From: JANYCG01 sp031392945
Lineage (GTDB): Bacteria > Pseudomonadota > Gammaproteobacteria > Burkholderiales > Burkholderiaceae_C
Direction: 5' to 3'
Length of the DNA stretch: 42,889 nucleotides
Assembly (NCBI GenBank): GCA_031392945.1
Contig: JANMVT010000222.1
Span: forward strand, 1-42,889
The position numbers and the translations under genes were made by a program. This document shows, piece by piece, positions 16,651-24,654 of this stretch. How positions within the stretch are numbered: position 1 is the stretch's first letter; each line of letters opens with the position of its first letter. The notes below the pieces were generated by a model that saw only the letters and a list, made by a program, of their open reading frames with translations, was not told the origin of the DNA and did not search any database.

Positions 16651-16723
16651 CGATGATGGTGGTATTCTGCGGCCTCGCCAAGCCGGTGGCGTGGTCGTCA
16701 AGCGCAACAGTCTAGTTCAAAAA

Positions 16724-17578
16724 ATGCAGGCAGCCCAACTTCTTTCCGTGGTGATTTCGACCTACAACCGAAGTGACGCCTTGTTGGCGGTGCTGGACGG
16801 CCTGTCACGTCAAACTGATCAAAATTTTGAAGTGATCGTTGCGGACGATGGCTCCGCACAGGCACATTCCCGGCAAATCATCCAGTCCCAAGTGGCCAAA
16901 ACCCTGCGCGTGGTCCATTTTTGGCATCCGGACATTGGCTTCACACTGTCAAGCGTGCGCAACCGGGGCGTCGGCCTGGCCCAGGGTGACTATCTTGTCT
17001 TCATGGACGGCGATTGCGTGCCGGAAGTTGACTTCATCGCCCAGCACAAACGTTTGGCACAGCCGGGCTGTTTTCTCAATGGCAGCCGGGTGCTCCTGTC
17101 CGCGGATTTGACGGCTGGCGTGCTTGGCGGGGTGCAAAAACTGGCGGGGCGGTCCGCCGGCTTCTGGTTGAAACAGCGCTTGCTTGGGCATTGCAACAAG
17201 CTGACTGGCCTGCTGCGCTTGCCCAACTGGCGCTGGCGCGTCAGACGGCAGTTTTCCTTGAAAGGCATCCGAGGCTGCAACCTGGCCATGTGGAAGGCGG
17301 ACTTTTTGCGGGTAAACGGATTTGACGAGTCTTTCACCGGCTGGGGCCATGAAGACGCGGACATGGTTCAGCGCTTGCACAATGCCGGTGTGTCGCGCAA
17401 AAACGGCTACTGCGCCACCGAGGTTTTTCATCTGTGGCACAAGGAAGCCGTGCGCGACAAGGCCTCGCAAAACGCCGCCGTGGTCCTGGAGCGCGCCAAA
17501 ACCGGGTTGACCCGATCCGTTCGCGGTTACGAGCAGTTGCGCGATGCCGGTGATGCCGTCATCACAAGTCTCGGATAA
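16724..17578 (+). CDS. Glycosyltransferase family 2 with galactosyltransferase-type C-terminus
   Basis: A 284-residue GT-A glycosyltransferase. The N-terminus has LSVVISTYNRSDALLAVLDGL, VIVADDGS (38-44) and the DxD-containing VFMDGDCVPE. The C-terminal block FDESFTGWGHEDADMVQRL matches the Glyco_transf_7C-type acceptor/metal region found in many capsule and LPS enzymes. The sugar and acceptor are unknown. It is divergent from the WaaE-like gene, with a 73-base gap that must carry both promoters, although I see no convincing -35/-10 pair there. tolB starts 7 bases after its stop, so tolB may be partly transcribed from this gene's promoter. Confidence 0.88.
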   Translation: MQAAQLLSVVISTYNRSDALLAVLDGLSRQTDQNFEVIVADDGSAQAHSRQIIQSQVAKTLRVVHFWHPDIGFTLSSVRNRGVGLAQGDYLVFMDGDCVPEVDFIAQHKRLAQPGCFLNGSRVLLSADLTAGVLGGVQKLAGRSAGFWLKQRLLGHCNKLTGLLRLPNWRWRVRRQFSLKGIRGCNLAMWKADFLRVNGFDESFTGWGHEDADMVQRLHNAGVSRKNGYCATEVFHLWHKEAVRDKASQNAAVVLERAKTGLTRSVRGYEQLRDAGDAVITSLG

Positions 17579-17585
17579 TGCCCCC

Positions 17586-18854
17586 ATGATCAAACGCATT
17601 TTTTGCAGCTTGCTGCTCAGCCTGGCCGGTTTGTCGGCAACGGCCCAATTCAGGGTGGAAGTCTCAGGCGTCGGCTTGACCCAACAGCCAATCGCCATCG
17701 CCGCTTTTCGCGGCGACGACGCGGCACCCCAAAAAATCAGCGCCATCATCCAGGCCGATCTGGAACGCAGTGGCCAATTTCGGGCCATCGACGCCGCTGG
17801 CGCGGCCCTGGATGAAGCCACCCGCCCCGACGTCTCCGTCTGGCGGCAAAAGGGCGCAGACTCCCTTGTCGCCGGCAGCGTCACGCGCCTCGCGGACGGG
17901 CGTTTTGACGTGCGCTTCCGGCTTTGGGATGCGGTGCGGGGGCAAGACCTTGGCGGCCAGAGTTACGCTGTCACACAGGCTGATTTGCGCCTGGCCGCGC
18001 ACCGCGTGGCCGACTTCATCTATGAAAAACTCACCGGCGACAAAGGCGTCTTCTCGACCCGCATCGCATATGTCACCAAAGCCGGGACGCGCTTCAACCT
18101 TTGGGTCGCCGACTCCGATGGTGAAAATTCGCAATCGGCGCTGGCCAGTCCGGAACCCATCATTTCGCCGGCCTGGTCACCCAATGGCTCACAGCTGGCT
18201 TACGTGTCTTTCGAGTCGCGCAAACCGGTTGTCTACGTGCATGACGTGGCCAGCGGAAAGCGCCGCCTGATCGCCAATTTCAAAGGCTCCAACAGCGCTC
18301 CGGCCTGGTCGCCGGACGGCCGCACGCTGGCCGTCACCTTGAGCCGCGATGGCGGTTCGCAGCTCTACGCCATCGACGCCAACGGGGGCGAGCCGCGGCG
18401 CCTGGCCCAGTCGGGCAGCATCGACACCGAGCCCGCCTATTCGCCTGACGGCAAATACATCTATTTTGTGAGCGACCGGGGCGGCGCGCCGCAAATCTAC
18501 CGGATGGGCGTGTCGGGCGGCAACCCGGAGCGGGTCACCTTTACTGGCAGTTACAACATTTCACCCGCGCTTAGCCGAGACGGGCGCTGGCTCGCCTATA
18601 TTTCCCGTGTCAATGGCGCGTTCAAATTGCATGTGATGGAGATTGCCAGCGGCAGCATCGCCGCGATCACCGATACTGCTTCTGACGAGAGCCCCAGTTT
18701 CGCGCCCAACAGCCGCCTGATCGTCTATGCGACGTCCGTGCAAGGCCGGGAGGCGCTGATGACTTCGACTGTCGATGGCAAAATCAGGGCCCGCCTGGCA
18801 GGTCAAAATGGCGCCATCCGCGAACCGGACTGGGGTCCGTTCCAGAAACAATGA
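17586..18854 (+). CDS. tolB: Tol-Pal system protein TolB
   Basis: TolB is the periplasmic partner that links Pal to the inner-membrane TolQRA motor during outer-membrane constriction at division. The 422-residue precursor has a signal peptide (IKRIFCSLLLSLAGLSATA, cleavage likely after residue 20). The N-terminal TolB domain follows (RVEVSGVGLTQQPIAIAAF), and then a beta-propeller of WD40-like (PD40) repeats seen as repeated SPAWSPNGSQLAY, APAWSPDGRTLAV and EPAYSPDGKYIYF units. The start ATG 17586 has the signal peptide immediately after it. pal and cpoB follow in the usual order, but tolQ, tolR and tolA are not upstream. Confidence 0.97.
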   Translation: MIKRIFCSLLLSLAGLSATAQFRVEVSGVGLTQQPIAIAAFRGDDAAPQKISAIIQADLERSGQFRAIDAAGAALDEATRPDVSVWRQKGADSLVAGSVTRLADGRFDVRFRLWDAVRGQDLGGQSYAVTQADLRLAAHRVADFIYEKLTGDKGVFSTRIAYVTKAGTRFNLWVADSDGENSQSALASPEPIISPAWSPNGSQLAYVSFESRKPVVYVHDVASGKRRLIANFKGSNSAPAWSPDGRTLAVTLSRDGGSQLYAIDANGGEPRRLAQSGSIDTEPAYSPDGKYIYFVSDRGGAPQIYRMGVSGGNPERVTFTGSYNISPALSRDGRWLAYISRVNGAFKLHVMEIASGSIAAITDTASDESPSFAPNSRLIVYATSVQGREALMTSTVDGKIRARLAGQNGAIREPDWGPFQKQ

Positions 18855-18888
18855 ATCTTGATCGTCAACCTATGTCTGGAGTAATTGA

Positions 18889-19437
18889 ATGAAGCGATTT
18901 TTGCTGGCTGCGGCGCTGGGTGTGGTGTTGGCGGGATGTGGATCCGCCGTCAAGCTGGACAACGTTCCTGTTGAAAACAAGACCGGCACCGCTGTCGGGG
19001 CGGGCGGCTCGACTGCGCCCAGGGACGGCTCCGGCGCCGGCGGCGTCGGCACGAGCAATGTGGCCAAGGTTGACCTCGGCAAAACGGCCGGCGACGCGGC
19101 GGCGCCGACCGGCGCGAAAATCATCTACTTTGATTTCGACAGCTTCACCATCAGGCCTGAATTCCAGAACGTGATTGAAAACCACGCCCGTTACATGAAG
19201 GCCGACAAGAACCGCAAGGCCGCCCTGGAAGGCCACACCGATGAACGCGGCGGACGCGAGTACAACCTGGCACTGGGCCAAAAACGCGCTGAAGCGGTGC
19301 GCCAGGCGTTCGGCCTGCTGGGCGTCAGCGACGCGCAGCTGGAAGCGGTGAGTTTCGGCAAGGAAAAGCCGGCCGCGCCGGGCGGCGACGAAGAGTCGAT
19401 GGCAAAAAACCGCCGCACTGAAATCACGTACCGATGA
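18889..19437 (+). CDS. pal: Peptidoglycan-associated lipoprotein Pal
   Basis: Pal is an outer-membrane lipoprotein that binds peptidoglycan and TolB. The 182-residue precursor has a lipoprotein signal with lipobox LAGC (cysteine 17), and a glycine/serine-rich linker to about residue 70. An OmpA-like domain follows with IYFDFDSFTIRPEF and LEGHTDERGGREYNLALGQKRAE, which holds the diaminopimelate-binding Asp and Arg. The ribosome binding site GGAG lies 7 bases before ATG 18889. The gene sits 34 bases after tolB and overlaps cpoB by four bases. Confidence 0.97.
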   Translation: MKRFLLAAALGVVLAGCGSAVKLDNVPVENKTGTAVGAGGSTAPRDGSGAGGVGTSNVAKVDLGKTAGDAAAPTGAKIIYFDFDSFTIRPEFQNVIENHARYMKADKNRKAALEGHTDERGGREYNLALGQKRAEAVRQAFGLLGVSDAQLEAVSFGKEKPAAPGGDEESMAKNRRTEITYR

Positions 19438-20264
19438 CCTTTTTGCGCCCGAATCAAATGAAGGTTGTCAACCGCTGTCTGGCTGCGGGTTTGACCTGCC
19501 TTTTTGTAGGAACAGCCAGCGCAGGCCTGTTTGACGACGAAGAGGCCCGCAAGGCGATCCTGGATCTTCGCCAGCGGGTGGAGGCGGTGCGCCAGGAGCT
19601 GGATCAAAAAATGAGCGAGCAAAAACGCGCGCAGGAAGCCGGCGCCCAGGACGCGGCGCAGGCCCGGCGCAGCCTGCTCGAATTGCAGAACCAGATCGAG
19701 GTGCAGCGCGCCGACCTGGCCAAACTGCGCGGCGAAAACGAGCAACTGACGCGCACGCTTGCGGAAACACAACGCCAGATGGCGGATGTGCAGCGCCAGC
19801 AGAAGGACGCCTCGCAAGGCGTGGACGACCGGCTTCGCAGGTTCGAGCCCGCCAAGGTCAGCGTTGACGGGCGCGAGTTCACGGCCGAACCCGGTGAGCG
19901 GCGCGATTTTGAAGCGGCCCTGGCGATTTTCCGCAAAGGCGAATTCGCCGCAGCCCAGACCAGTTTTGTCGATTTTCTGAAGCGCAACCCCCAAAGCGGT
20001 TATGCCCCGTCAGCCTTGTTCTGGCTCGGCAACGCCCAGTACGCGACGCGGGACTACAAGGAGGCTGTGACCAATTTCCGCTCCCTTCTCGCGCAGGCGC
20101 CAGACCACCTGCGTGCGCCCGAGGCGGTGTTGTCCATCGCCAATTGCCAGCTAGAGCTCAAGGACACGCGCGGCGCGCGCAAAACCCTGGACGATCTGGT
20201 CAAAGCCTATCCGCAGTCGGAAGCGGCGGTGGCGGCGAAAGACCGCCTGGCGCGGCTCAAATAA
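19434..20264 (+). CDS. cpoB: Cell division coordinator CpoB (YbgF)
   Basis: CpoB (formerly YbgF) is a periplasmic protein that couples outer-membrane constriction by Tol-Pal to peptidoglycan synthesis. The product is 276 residues. A signal peptide is visible (VVNRCLAAGLTCLFVGTASA), then a coiled coil rich in Glu, Gln and Arg (about 35-120, trimerisation region). A C-terminal TPR region follows (DFEAALAIFRKGEFAAAQTSFVDFLKRNP and two further repeats, about 150-270). ATG 19434 overlaps the pal stop (ATGA); ATG 19458 lies immediately before the signal peptide and is an equally good start. Confidence 0.94.
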   Translation: MTFLRPNQMKVVNRCLAAGLTCLFVGTASAGLFDDEEARKAILDLRQRVEAVRQELDQKMSEQKRAQEAGAQDAAQARRSLLELQNQIEVQRADLAKLRGENEQLTRTLAETQRQMADVQRQQKDASQGVDDRLRRFEPAKVSVDGREFTAEPGERRDFEAALAIFRKGEFAAAQTSFVDFLKRNPQSGYAPSALFWLGNAQYATRDYKEAVTNFRSLLAQAPDHLRAPEAVLSIANCQLELKDTRGARKTLDDLVKAYPQSEAAVAAKDRLARLK

Positions 20265-20278
20265 AGCGTCAAATGCCA

Positions 20279-20295
20279 GCCCCTAAAATCGGGGC
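20279..20295 (+). promoter_or_regulatory. Small hairpin and possible -10 box abutting the yeeE-like start
   Basis: GCCCC-TAAAATC-GGGGC ends directly at ATG 20296. TAAAAT at 20284-20289 has the form of a -10 box and would place a transcript start very close to the ATG, giving a nearly leaderless mRNA. Alternatively GGGGC is the ribosome binding site and can pair with GCCCC. No clear -35 is visible. Confidence 0.3.
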
Positions 20296-21411
20296 ATGCA
20301 AGCTTCCGATCTCTCGTGGCTCAACACGCAAGTGCTGTGGGCCAGTTTCATTCTCTCCGCAGTTTTTGGCGCCATCGCCCAGCGCACCCATTTTTGCACC
20401 ATGGGGGCCGTGAGCGACGTGGTCAACATGGGCGACTGGACGCGTATGCGGCAATGGGGTTTGGCCATGGGTGTGGCGATGCTCGGATTTGCCGCGCTGG
20501 CCTTCACCGGCCTGATCGACCCCGTGAAAACCTTGTATGCATCCAATCGGTTGATCTGGCTGTCCGCGATGCTTGGCGGCGCGATGTTTGGTTTTGGCAT
20601 GGTGCTGGCTTCCGGCTGCGGCAGCAAAACCCTGGTTCGCATCGGCGGGGGCAGCCTCAAGTCGCTGGTCGTCTTTGTCGTGATGGCGGTTGCCGCGTTT
20701 GCCACACTGAAAGGCGTCACCGCCGTGTTGCGGGTGGCCAGCGTCGATAAAGTGGCGCTCGATTTGGCGATGGGCACGAGCTTGCCGCAATGGGTGGCCG
20801 CAGCCCTTGGCATCAAATTGCCGCTGGCCGGATTGCTTCTGGGCGGAGGCCTGGGCAGCGTTTTGCTTCTCTGGGCCCTGCAGGGCAAAGGTTTTCGGTC
20901 AGCCGACAATCTGCTGGCTGGCTTCGGGCTTGGCGCCATCATCGCCGCGATGTGGTGGGTCAGCGGCGCCTTGGGCCATGTGGCCGAACATCCCGAGACC
21001 CTGCAGGAGGCCTTTCTGGCGACCAATTCCGGGCGCGCCGAGGCCTTGAGTTTTGTCTCGCCAGTTGCCTACACCCTGGACTGGCTGATGTTTTTCAGCG
21101 ACAAGAACAAGCTGCTCACCATCGGCATCGTGTCGGTGCCGGGCGTAGTCGTGGGCTCGGCCTTGTGTGCCCTGGCCATGCGGACGTTCCGTTGGGAAGG
21201 TTTTGGCAGTGTGGAAGACGTCGCCAACCACCTCGCTGGCGCCACCCTCATGGGTGTCGGCGGCGTAACCGCGATGGGTTGCACGGTGGGGCAGGGCCTG
21301 AGCGGCGTCTCGACCCTGAGCGCTACCAGTTTCATAGCTGTCGCAGCCATCATTTTTGGAGCCGTCGCGGCTTTCAAGTACCAGATCTGGCGGATTGAGC
21401 GCTTTGATTGA
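20296..21411 (+). CDS. YeeE/YedE family sulfur-compound transporter
   Basis: A 371-residue polytopic membrane protein of the YeeE/YedE (TsuA-like, DUF395) family. The best-studied members import thiosulfate; related ones are linked to selenium or other sulfur compounds. Roughly nine or ten hydrophobic segments are present. The characteristic cysteines are in THFCTMGAVSD (C34), ASGCGSK (C108) and AMGCTVGQGLSG (near 330), the positions that contact the substrate in TsuA. The transported compound here is an inference. The gene ends eight bases past the start codon proposed for tcdA, so the two are probably one transcript. A 17-base left-arm match to the dispersed element lies at 21322-21338. Confidence 0.9.
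   Translation: MQASDLSWLNTQVLWASFILSAVFGAIAQRTHFCTMGAVSDVVNMGDWTRMRQWGLAMGVAMLGFAALAFTGLIDPVKTLYASNRLIWLSAMLGGAMFGFGMVLASGCGSKTLVRIGGGSLKSLVVFVVMAVAAFATLKGVTAVLRVASVDKVALDLAMGTSLPQWVAAALGIKLPLAGLLLGGGLGSVLLLWALQGKGFRSADNLLAGFGLGAIIAAMWWVSGALGHVAEHPETLQEAFLATNSGRAEALSFVSPVAYTLDWLMFFSDKNKLLTIGIVSVPGVVVGSALCALAMRTFRWEGFGSVEDVANHLAGATLMGVGGVTAMGCTVGQGLSGVSTLSATSFIAVAAIIFGAVAAFKYQIWRIERFD
21322..21338 (+). repeat. Left-arm-only match to the dispersed element, inside the yeeE-like gene
   Basis: GCTACCAGTTTCATAGC has the 17-base length and ends of the left arm, and is followed by TGTCGCAGCC and ATTTTTGG, a T-rich end like that of the full copies but closer in. It may be an internally deleted copy. 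It is read in frame as part of a membrane segment (SATSFIAVA). Chance cannot be excluded. Confidence 0.35.
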
Positions 21412-22198
21412 AGTGCCTGCCCCCGATCTCGAACGCCGGTTCGGCGGCCTGGCGCGCCTGTACGGCGTGTCGGGCGCGGCCCGCATCCGCGCCGCGCATG
21501 TGGCTGTGATCGGCATCGGCGGCGTGGGCTCCTGGGCAGTGGAGGCGCTGGCCCGCAGCGGGGTGGGGCAACTGACCCTGATTGACCTTGACCATGTCTC
21601 CGAATCCAACATCAACCGGCAAATCCATGCGCTTGATGTCACGCTCGGCCAGGCCAAGGTGCTGGCCATGCGCCAGCGCATCGCGCAGATCAACGCGGAT
21701 TGCCATGTCGACTGCATTGAAGAATTTGCCGGGCCCGGCAACTGGCCGAAGATATTGCCCGCCGGTGTGGACGCCGTGATCGACGCCTGCGACCAGGTAA
21801 AAGCCAAAACCGCCATGGCGGCCTGGGCAATGCGATCAGGCACGCCCTTCATTTCAGTGGGCGCCGCCGGCGGCAAGCGCCACGCGCACCGGGTGGACAT
21901 TGACGATTTGAGCAACACCACGCATGACCCGCTGCTGGCCCAGTTGCGCTACCGCCTGCGCAAGGAACACGGCGCGCCGCGCGAGGGCAAAAAAATCGGC
22001 GTGGCCTGTGTTTTCAGCCGCGAGGCCGTAATGGCACCCGACGCCTCATGCGAAGTGCCGGATGGCGCCGGGGTGGACGGCTCGCTCAATTGCCATGGAT
22101 ACGGCTCGGTCGTCAGCGTCACGGCCACCTTCGGTCAATGTGCTGCGGGCTGGTTGATGGATCAAATAGCGACCCGCAAAATATCCCTGCGCAACTGA
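21404..22198 (+). CDS. tcdA: tRNA threonylcarbamoyladenosine dehydratase TcdA (CsdL)
   Basis: TcdA cyclises N6-threonylcarbamoyladenosine at tRNA position 37 to ct6A in an ATP-dependent reaction, with sulfur-relay partners CsdA/CsdE in E. coli. The 264-residue protein is an E1/ThiF-like adenylating enzyme: FGGLARLYGVSGAARIRAAHV, the nucleotide-binding GIGGVGSWAVEALARSGVG, the DLDHVSESNINRQ block and the acidic DACDQVKAK. No ATG is available at the homology start; TTG 21404 (IEVPAPDLERRF) overlaps the transporter stop, and GTG 21413 is an alternative. Modification of position 37 of ANN-decoding tRNAs, which include tRNA-Lys, is relevant to the two tRNA-Lys genes downstream, though adjacency alone proves nothing. 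Confidence 0.93.
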   Translation: MIEVPAPDLERRFGGLARLYGVSGAARIRAAHVAVIGIGGVGSWAVEALARSGVGQLTLIDLDHVSESNINRQIHALDVTLGQAKVLAMRQRIAQINADCHVDCIEEFAGPGNWPKILPAGVDAVIDACDQVKAKTAMAAWAMRSGTPFISVGAAGGKRHAHRVDIDDLSNTTHDPLLAQLRYRLRKEHGAPREGKKIGVACVFSREAVMAPDASCEVPDGAGVDGSLNCHGYGSVVSVTATFGQCAAGWLMDQIATRKISLRN

Positions 22199-22225
22199 AA
22201 AAGCCACGAAAAAGAACGCTATAAT
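22195..22225 (+). promoter_or_regulatory. Probable promoter for the tRNA-Lys(UUU) gene
   Basis: A perfect -10 box TATAAT lies at 22220-22225, 77 bases upstream of the tRNA. A weak -35-like CTGAAA/TGAAAA lies 18-19 bases before it, at the end of tcdA. The strong -10 and position in front of a stable-RNA gene support the call; the poor -35 limits it. Confidence 0.5.
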
Positions 22226-22301
22226 TTGAGGCTTTGCTGCATGGCGTAAATCAGGCTGCAAAAAGCGAAAGGGGCTTGAAGTTCACGTTTCAAACCCTGA
22301 T

Positions 22302-22377
22302 GGGATGTTAGCTCAGTTGGTAGAGCAGCGGACTTTTAATCCGTTTGTCGTGGGTTCGACCCCCGCACATCCCACCA
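22302..22377 (+). tRNA. tRNA-Lys (anticodon UUU)
   Basis: A 76-base tRNA with encoded CCA. The acceptor stem GGGATGT pairs with ACATCCC. The D arm is TAGCTCAGTTGGTAGAGCA. The anticodon arm GCGGA-CTTTTAA-TCCGT gives anticodon TTT (lysine), and the T arm GTGGG-TTCGACC-CCCGC is complete. The D arm and anticodon stem are identical to those of the next tRNA-Lys, and a hairpin terminator follows after seven bases. Confidence 0.97.
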
Positions 22378-22384
22378 AAATTTG

Positions 22385-22417
22385 AAGGCCTGAACCGCAT
22401 CGGTTTGGGCCTTTTCT
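22385..22417 (+). terminator. Rho-independent terminator between the two tRNA-Lys genes
   Basis: A fully paired 13-bp stem (AAGGCCTGAACCG with CGGTTTGGGCCTT, two G-T pairs) with a three-base CAT loop at 22385-22413, ending in TTTTCT. It should end the tRNA-Lys(UUU) transcript. On the opposite strand it could also help stop transcription from yheS, although the T-run there is poorer. Confidence 0.85.
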
Positions 22418-22461
22418 GATTGCGATTTGCGATTTGCAAATTCCGTGCTGATGTGCAAAGC

Positions 22462-22537
22462 GGGTTCTTAGCTCAGTTGGTAGAGCAGCGGACTCTTAAT
22501 CCGTAGGTCGACAGTTCGAATCTGTCAGGACCCACCA
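22462..22537 (+). tRNA. tRNA-Lys (anticodon CUU)
   Basis: A 76-base tRNA with encoded CCA. The acceptor stem GGGTTCT pairs with AGGACCC (one G-T pair). The D arm matches the previous tRNA. The anticodon arm GCGGA-CTCTTAA-TCCGT gives CTT (lysine, AAG codons), and the T arm GACAG-TTCGAAT-CTGTC is complete. It is convergent with yheS, whose stop is 11 bases away. No clear promoter of its own is visible in the 44 bases after the upstream terminator. Confidence 0.97.
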
Positions 22538-22548
22538 CTTTTATCCCA

Positions 22549-24567
22549 TCAGGCGCTGGCGGTTTCCATTCGGGCCGACAGCGCGAGCCACTGATCTTCC
22601 AGCGTTTTGAGCTCGTCATTCACCACCTTGAGCCGTTTGCCGACCTCGGCGATTTCAGACGGCAGGGGCAGGGCGGCCAGGCGGCCTTCGAGCGCCGCGC
22701 CTTCACCGTTCAAGACGTCCATCCTTGCCTCGACCAGTTCCAGCTCGCGCTTGAATGATTTCGGTTTGACGGCCCCCGACTTGTTGTCGCCCGCGTGTTT
22801 GCCATGGTCCATGCGCCGCTGCTCGGCCTTGCTCTGTTCGCTGGCGGTGTGGGCTGCAGCCTCGGCCTTCTGCGCCTTCGCAGCGGCCTTGGCGGCACCG
22901 CTGGTGGCTTCCTTGATGGCTTCGCGCTGGCGCTTGGCTTCGTCCAGCAGGTAGCGCTGGTAGTCGTCCAGATCGCCGTCAAACGGCGCGACGCCGCCGC
23001 GCGACACCATCCAGAACTCGTCACACACGGCGCGCAGCAGGGCGCGGTCGTGGCTGACCAGCATCACCGTGCCTTCAAATTCATTGAGCGCCATGCTCAG
23101 CGCCTCTCGCGTGGCCAGATCCAGGTGGTTGGTGGGCTCGTCCAGCAGCAGCAGGTTGGGGCGCTGCCAGACGATCATGCACAACACCAGGCGGGCTTTT
23201 TCGCCGCCGCTCATGCTGCCCACGGCCTGCTTGACCATATCGCCGCCAAAATTGAAGGTGCCCAGAAAGCTGCGCAGGTCCTGTTCGCGTGTGGCCTGGC
23301 CCTGAATCTTGCCGGCCGCCGTCATTTCGCGCACCAGGCGGATCATGTGCTCCAGCGGCGTGTCGGCCGGGCGCAGCACGTCCAGCTCCTTCTGGGCGAT
23401 GTAACCGATGTTCAGGCCCTTGCCTTCGGTAACTTCGCCGCCCAGAGGCTTCAAATCGCGTGCGATGGTTTTCACCAAAGTGGATTTGCCCTGGCCATTG
23501 GCCCCCAGGATGCCGATGCGCTGGCCTGCCAGAACTGATTTGCTGACGTTCTGCACGATCACCGTGGGTGCCGTGCCTTCAGGGGCGTCTTCAGGCGGCG
23601 GGTAGCCAAAACTCACACCCATCATCGACAGCATGGGGTTAGGCAGGTTGGCCGGCTCCTTGAACTCGAAGGTGAAATCGGCATCGGCCAGCAATGGCGC
23701 GATTTTTTCCATGCGGTCCAGCGCCTTGACGCGGCTTTGCGCCTGTTTGGCCTTGCTGGCCTTGGCCTTGAAACGGGCGATGAACTTCTGTAGATGCACT
23801 ATCTTGTCCTGCTGCTTGGAATAGGCGTTTTGCTGCAACTCCATCTGCTCGGCGCGCATGTCTTCAAACTTGCTGTAGTTGCCGCCATAACGCACCAGTT
23901 TGGCGGCGTCTATGTGCAGGGTGACATTGGTCACCGCGTCCAGAAACTCGCGGTCGTGGCTGATGACCACCATGGTGCCTTCGTAACGCTTGAGCCAGGC
24001 TTCCAGCCACACCAGGGCGTCCAGGTCCAGGTGGTTGGTGGGCTCGTCCAGCAGCAGCAGGTCTGACGGGCACATCAGCGCCCGTGCCAGTTGCAGGCGC
24101 ATGCGCCAGCCGCCCGAGAAGCTGTTGACCGGGTTGGCCAGCTCGGTCGTCTTGAAGCCCAGGCCCAAAATCAGGGCCTGGGCGCGGGCTGGGGCATCGT
24201 GGGCGCCCGCGTCCTGCAGGGCCATGTAGGCGTGGGCCATGCGGTCGTAGTCTTCGGTGGCCTCGGACGCTGTGACTTCTGTTTGCGCCGCCAGCAATAC
24301 GGTGTCGCCCTCAACCACAAAATCGGTTGCGCTTTGTTCTGTCTCGGGCATGTCCTGCGACACCTGGCCCATGCGCCATTGCGCGGGGATGTAATACTCG
24401 CCCGCGTCTTCATGCAGGCCGCCATTGAACAGCGCAAACAGCGACGATTTGCCGGCGCCGTTGCGCCCCACCAGGCCCACCTTTTCACCGGGGTTGAGGG
24501 TGACGGAAGCGCTGTCCAGCAACACTTTGGCGCTGCGGCGCAGGGTGACATTTTTAAGGGTGATCAC
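22549..24567 (-). CDS. yheS: ABC-F family ATPase YheS-like
   Basis: A soluble ABC-F protein (two ATPase domains, no membrane part) of 672 residues, closest to E. coli YheS, a ribosome-associated factor thought to relieve stalled translation. Domain 1 has LVGRNGAGKSS and FSGGWRMRLQLARAL with LLLLDEPTNHLDLDALVWLE. The charged inter-domain linker includes FKAKASKAKQAQSRVKALDRME. Domain 2 has GANGQGKSTL, MSGGEKARLVLCM and a second LLLDEPTNHLDL. The C-terminal about 130 residues form an alanine/lysine-rich coiled coil. The start ATG 24567 matches YheS (ITLKNVTLRR). It is last in the minus-strand dap group but separated from prmB by 214 bases, so it may have its own promoter. Confidence 0.95.
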   Translation of the reverse strand: MITLKNVTLRRSAKVLLDSASVTLNPGEKVGLVGRNGAGKSSLFALFNGGLHEDAGEYYIPAQWRMGQVSQDMPETEQSATDFVVEGDTVLLAAQTEVTASEATEDYDRMAHAYMALQDAGAHDAPARAQALILGLGFKTTELANPVNSFSGGWRMRLQLARALMCPSDLLLLDEPTNHLDLDALVWLEAWLKRYEGTMVVISHDREFLDAVTNVTLHIDAAKLVRYGGNYSKFEDMRAEQMELQQNAYSKQQDKIVHLQKFIARFKAKASKAKQAQSRVKALDRMEKIAPLLADADFTFEFKEPANLPNPMLSMMGVSFGYPPPEDAPEGTAPTVIVQNVSKSVLAGQRIGILGANGQGKSTLVKTIARDLKPLGGEVTEGKGLNIGYIAQKELDVLRPADTPLEHMIRLVREMTAAGKIQGQATREQDLRSFLGTFNFGGDMVKQAVGSMSGGEKARLVLCMIVWQRPNLLLLDEPTNHLDLATREALSMALNEFEGTVMLVSHDRALLRAVCDEFWMVSRGGVAPFDGDLDDYQRYLLDEAKRQREAIKEATSGAAKAAAKAQKAEAAAHTASEQSKAEQRRMDHGKHAGDNKSGAVKPKSFKRELELVEARMDVLNGEGAALEGRLAALPLPSEIAEVGKRLKVVNDELKTLEDQWLALSARMETASA

Positions 24568-24632
24568 AAGATTCGATGGGGTAAAAAATTCGCGGCACTG
24601 GCGCGATTCAGAAATTCAGGAACAGAACTGGA

Positions 24633-24652
24633 ATGGATTGGATTGGATTAAA
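24633..24652 (+). repeat. Short GGATT tandem repeat
   Basis: Three GGATT units lie next to each other just before the dispersed element at 24655, in the gap upstream of yheS. The repeat is too short to mean much alone. It may affect the spacing of a minus-strand promoter for yheS. Confidence 0.5.
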
Positions 24653-24654
24653 AT

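Noticed and set aside
16651..16723. TTGACG on the minus strand as a promoter for the WaaE-like gene
   Set aside because: A good -35-like hexamer exists, but no -10 lies 16-18 bases downstream; the next A/T-rich hexamer is about 28 bases away.
22302..22537. The tRNA-Lys pair as an integration site (att) for a genomic island
   Set aside because: No integrase, no repeated tRNA 3' end and no foreign genes nearby; the flanks are ordinary core genes.
22795..23538. Plus-strand open frame opposite yheS
   Set aside because: Antisense to a clear ABC-F gene, with shadow-like composition and no ribosome binding site.
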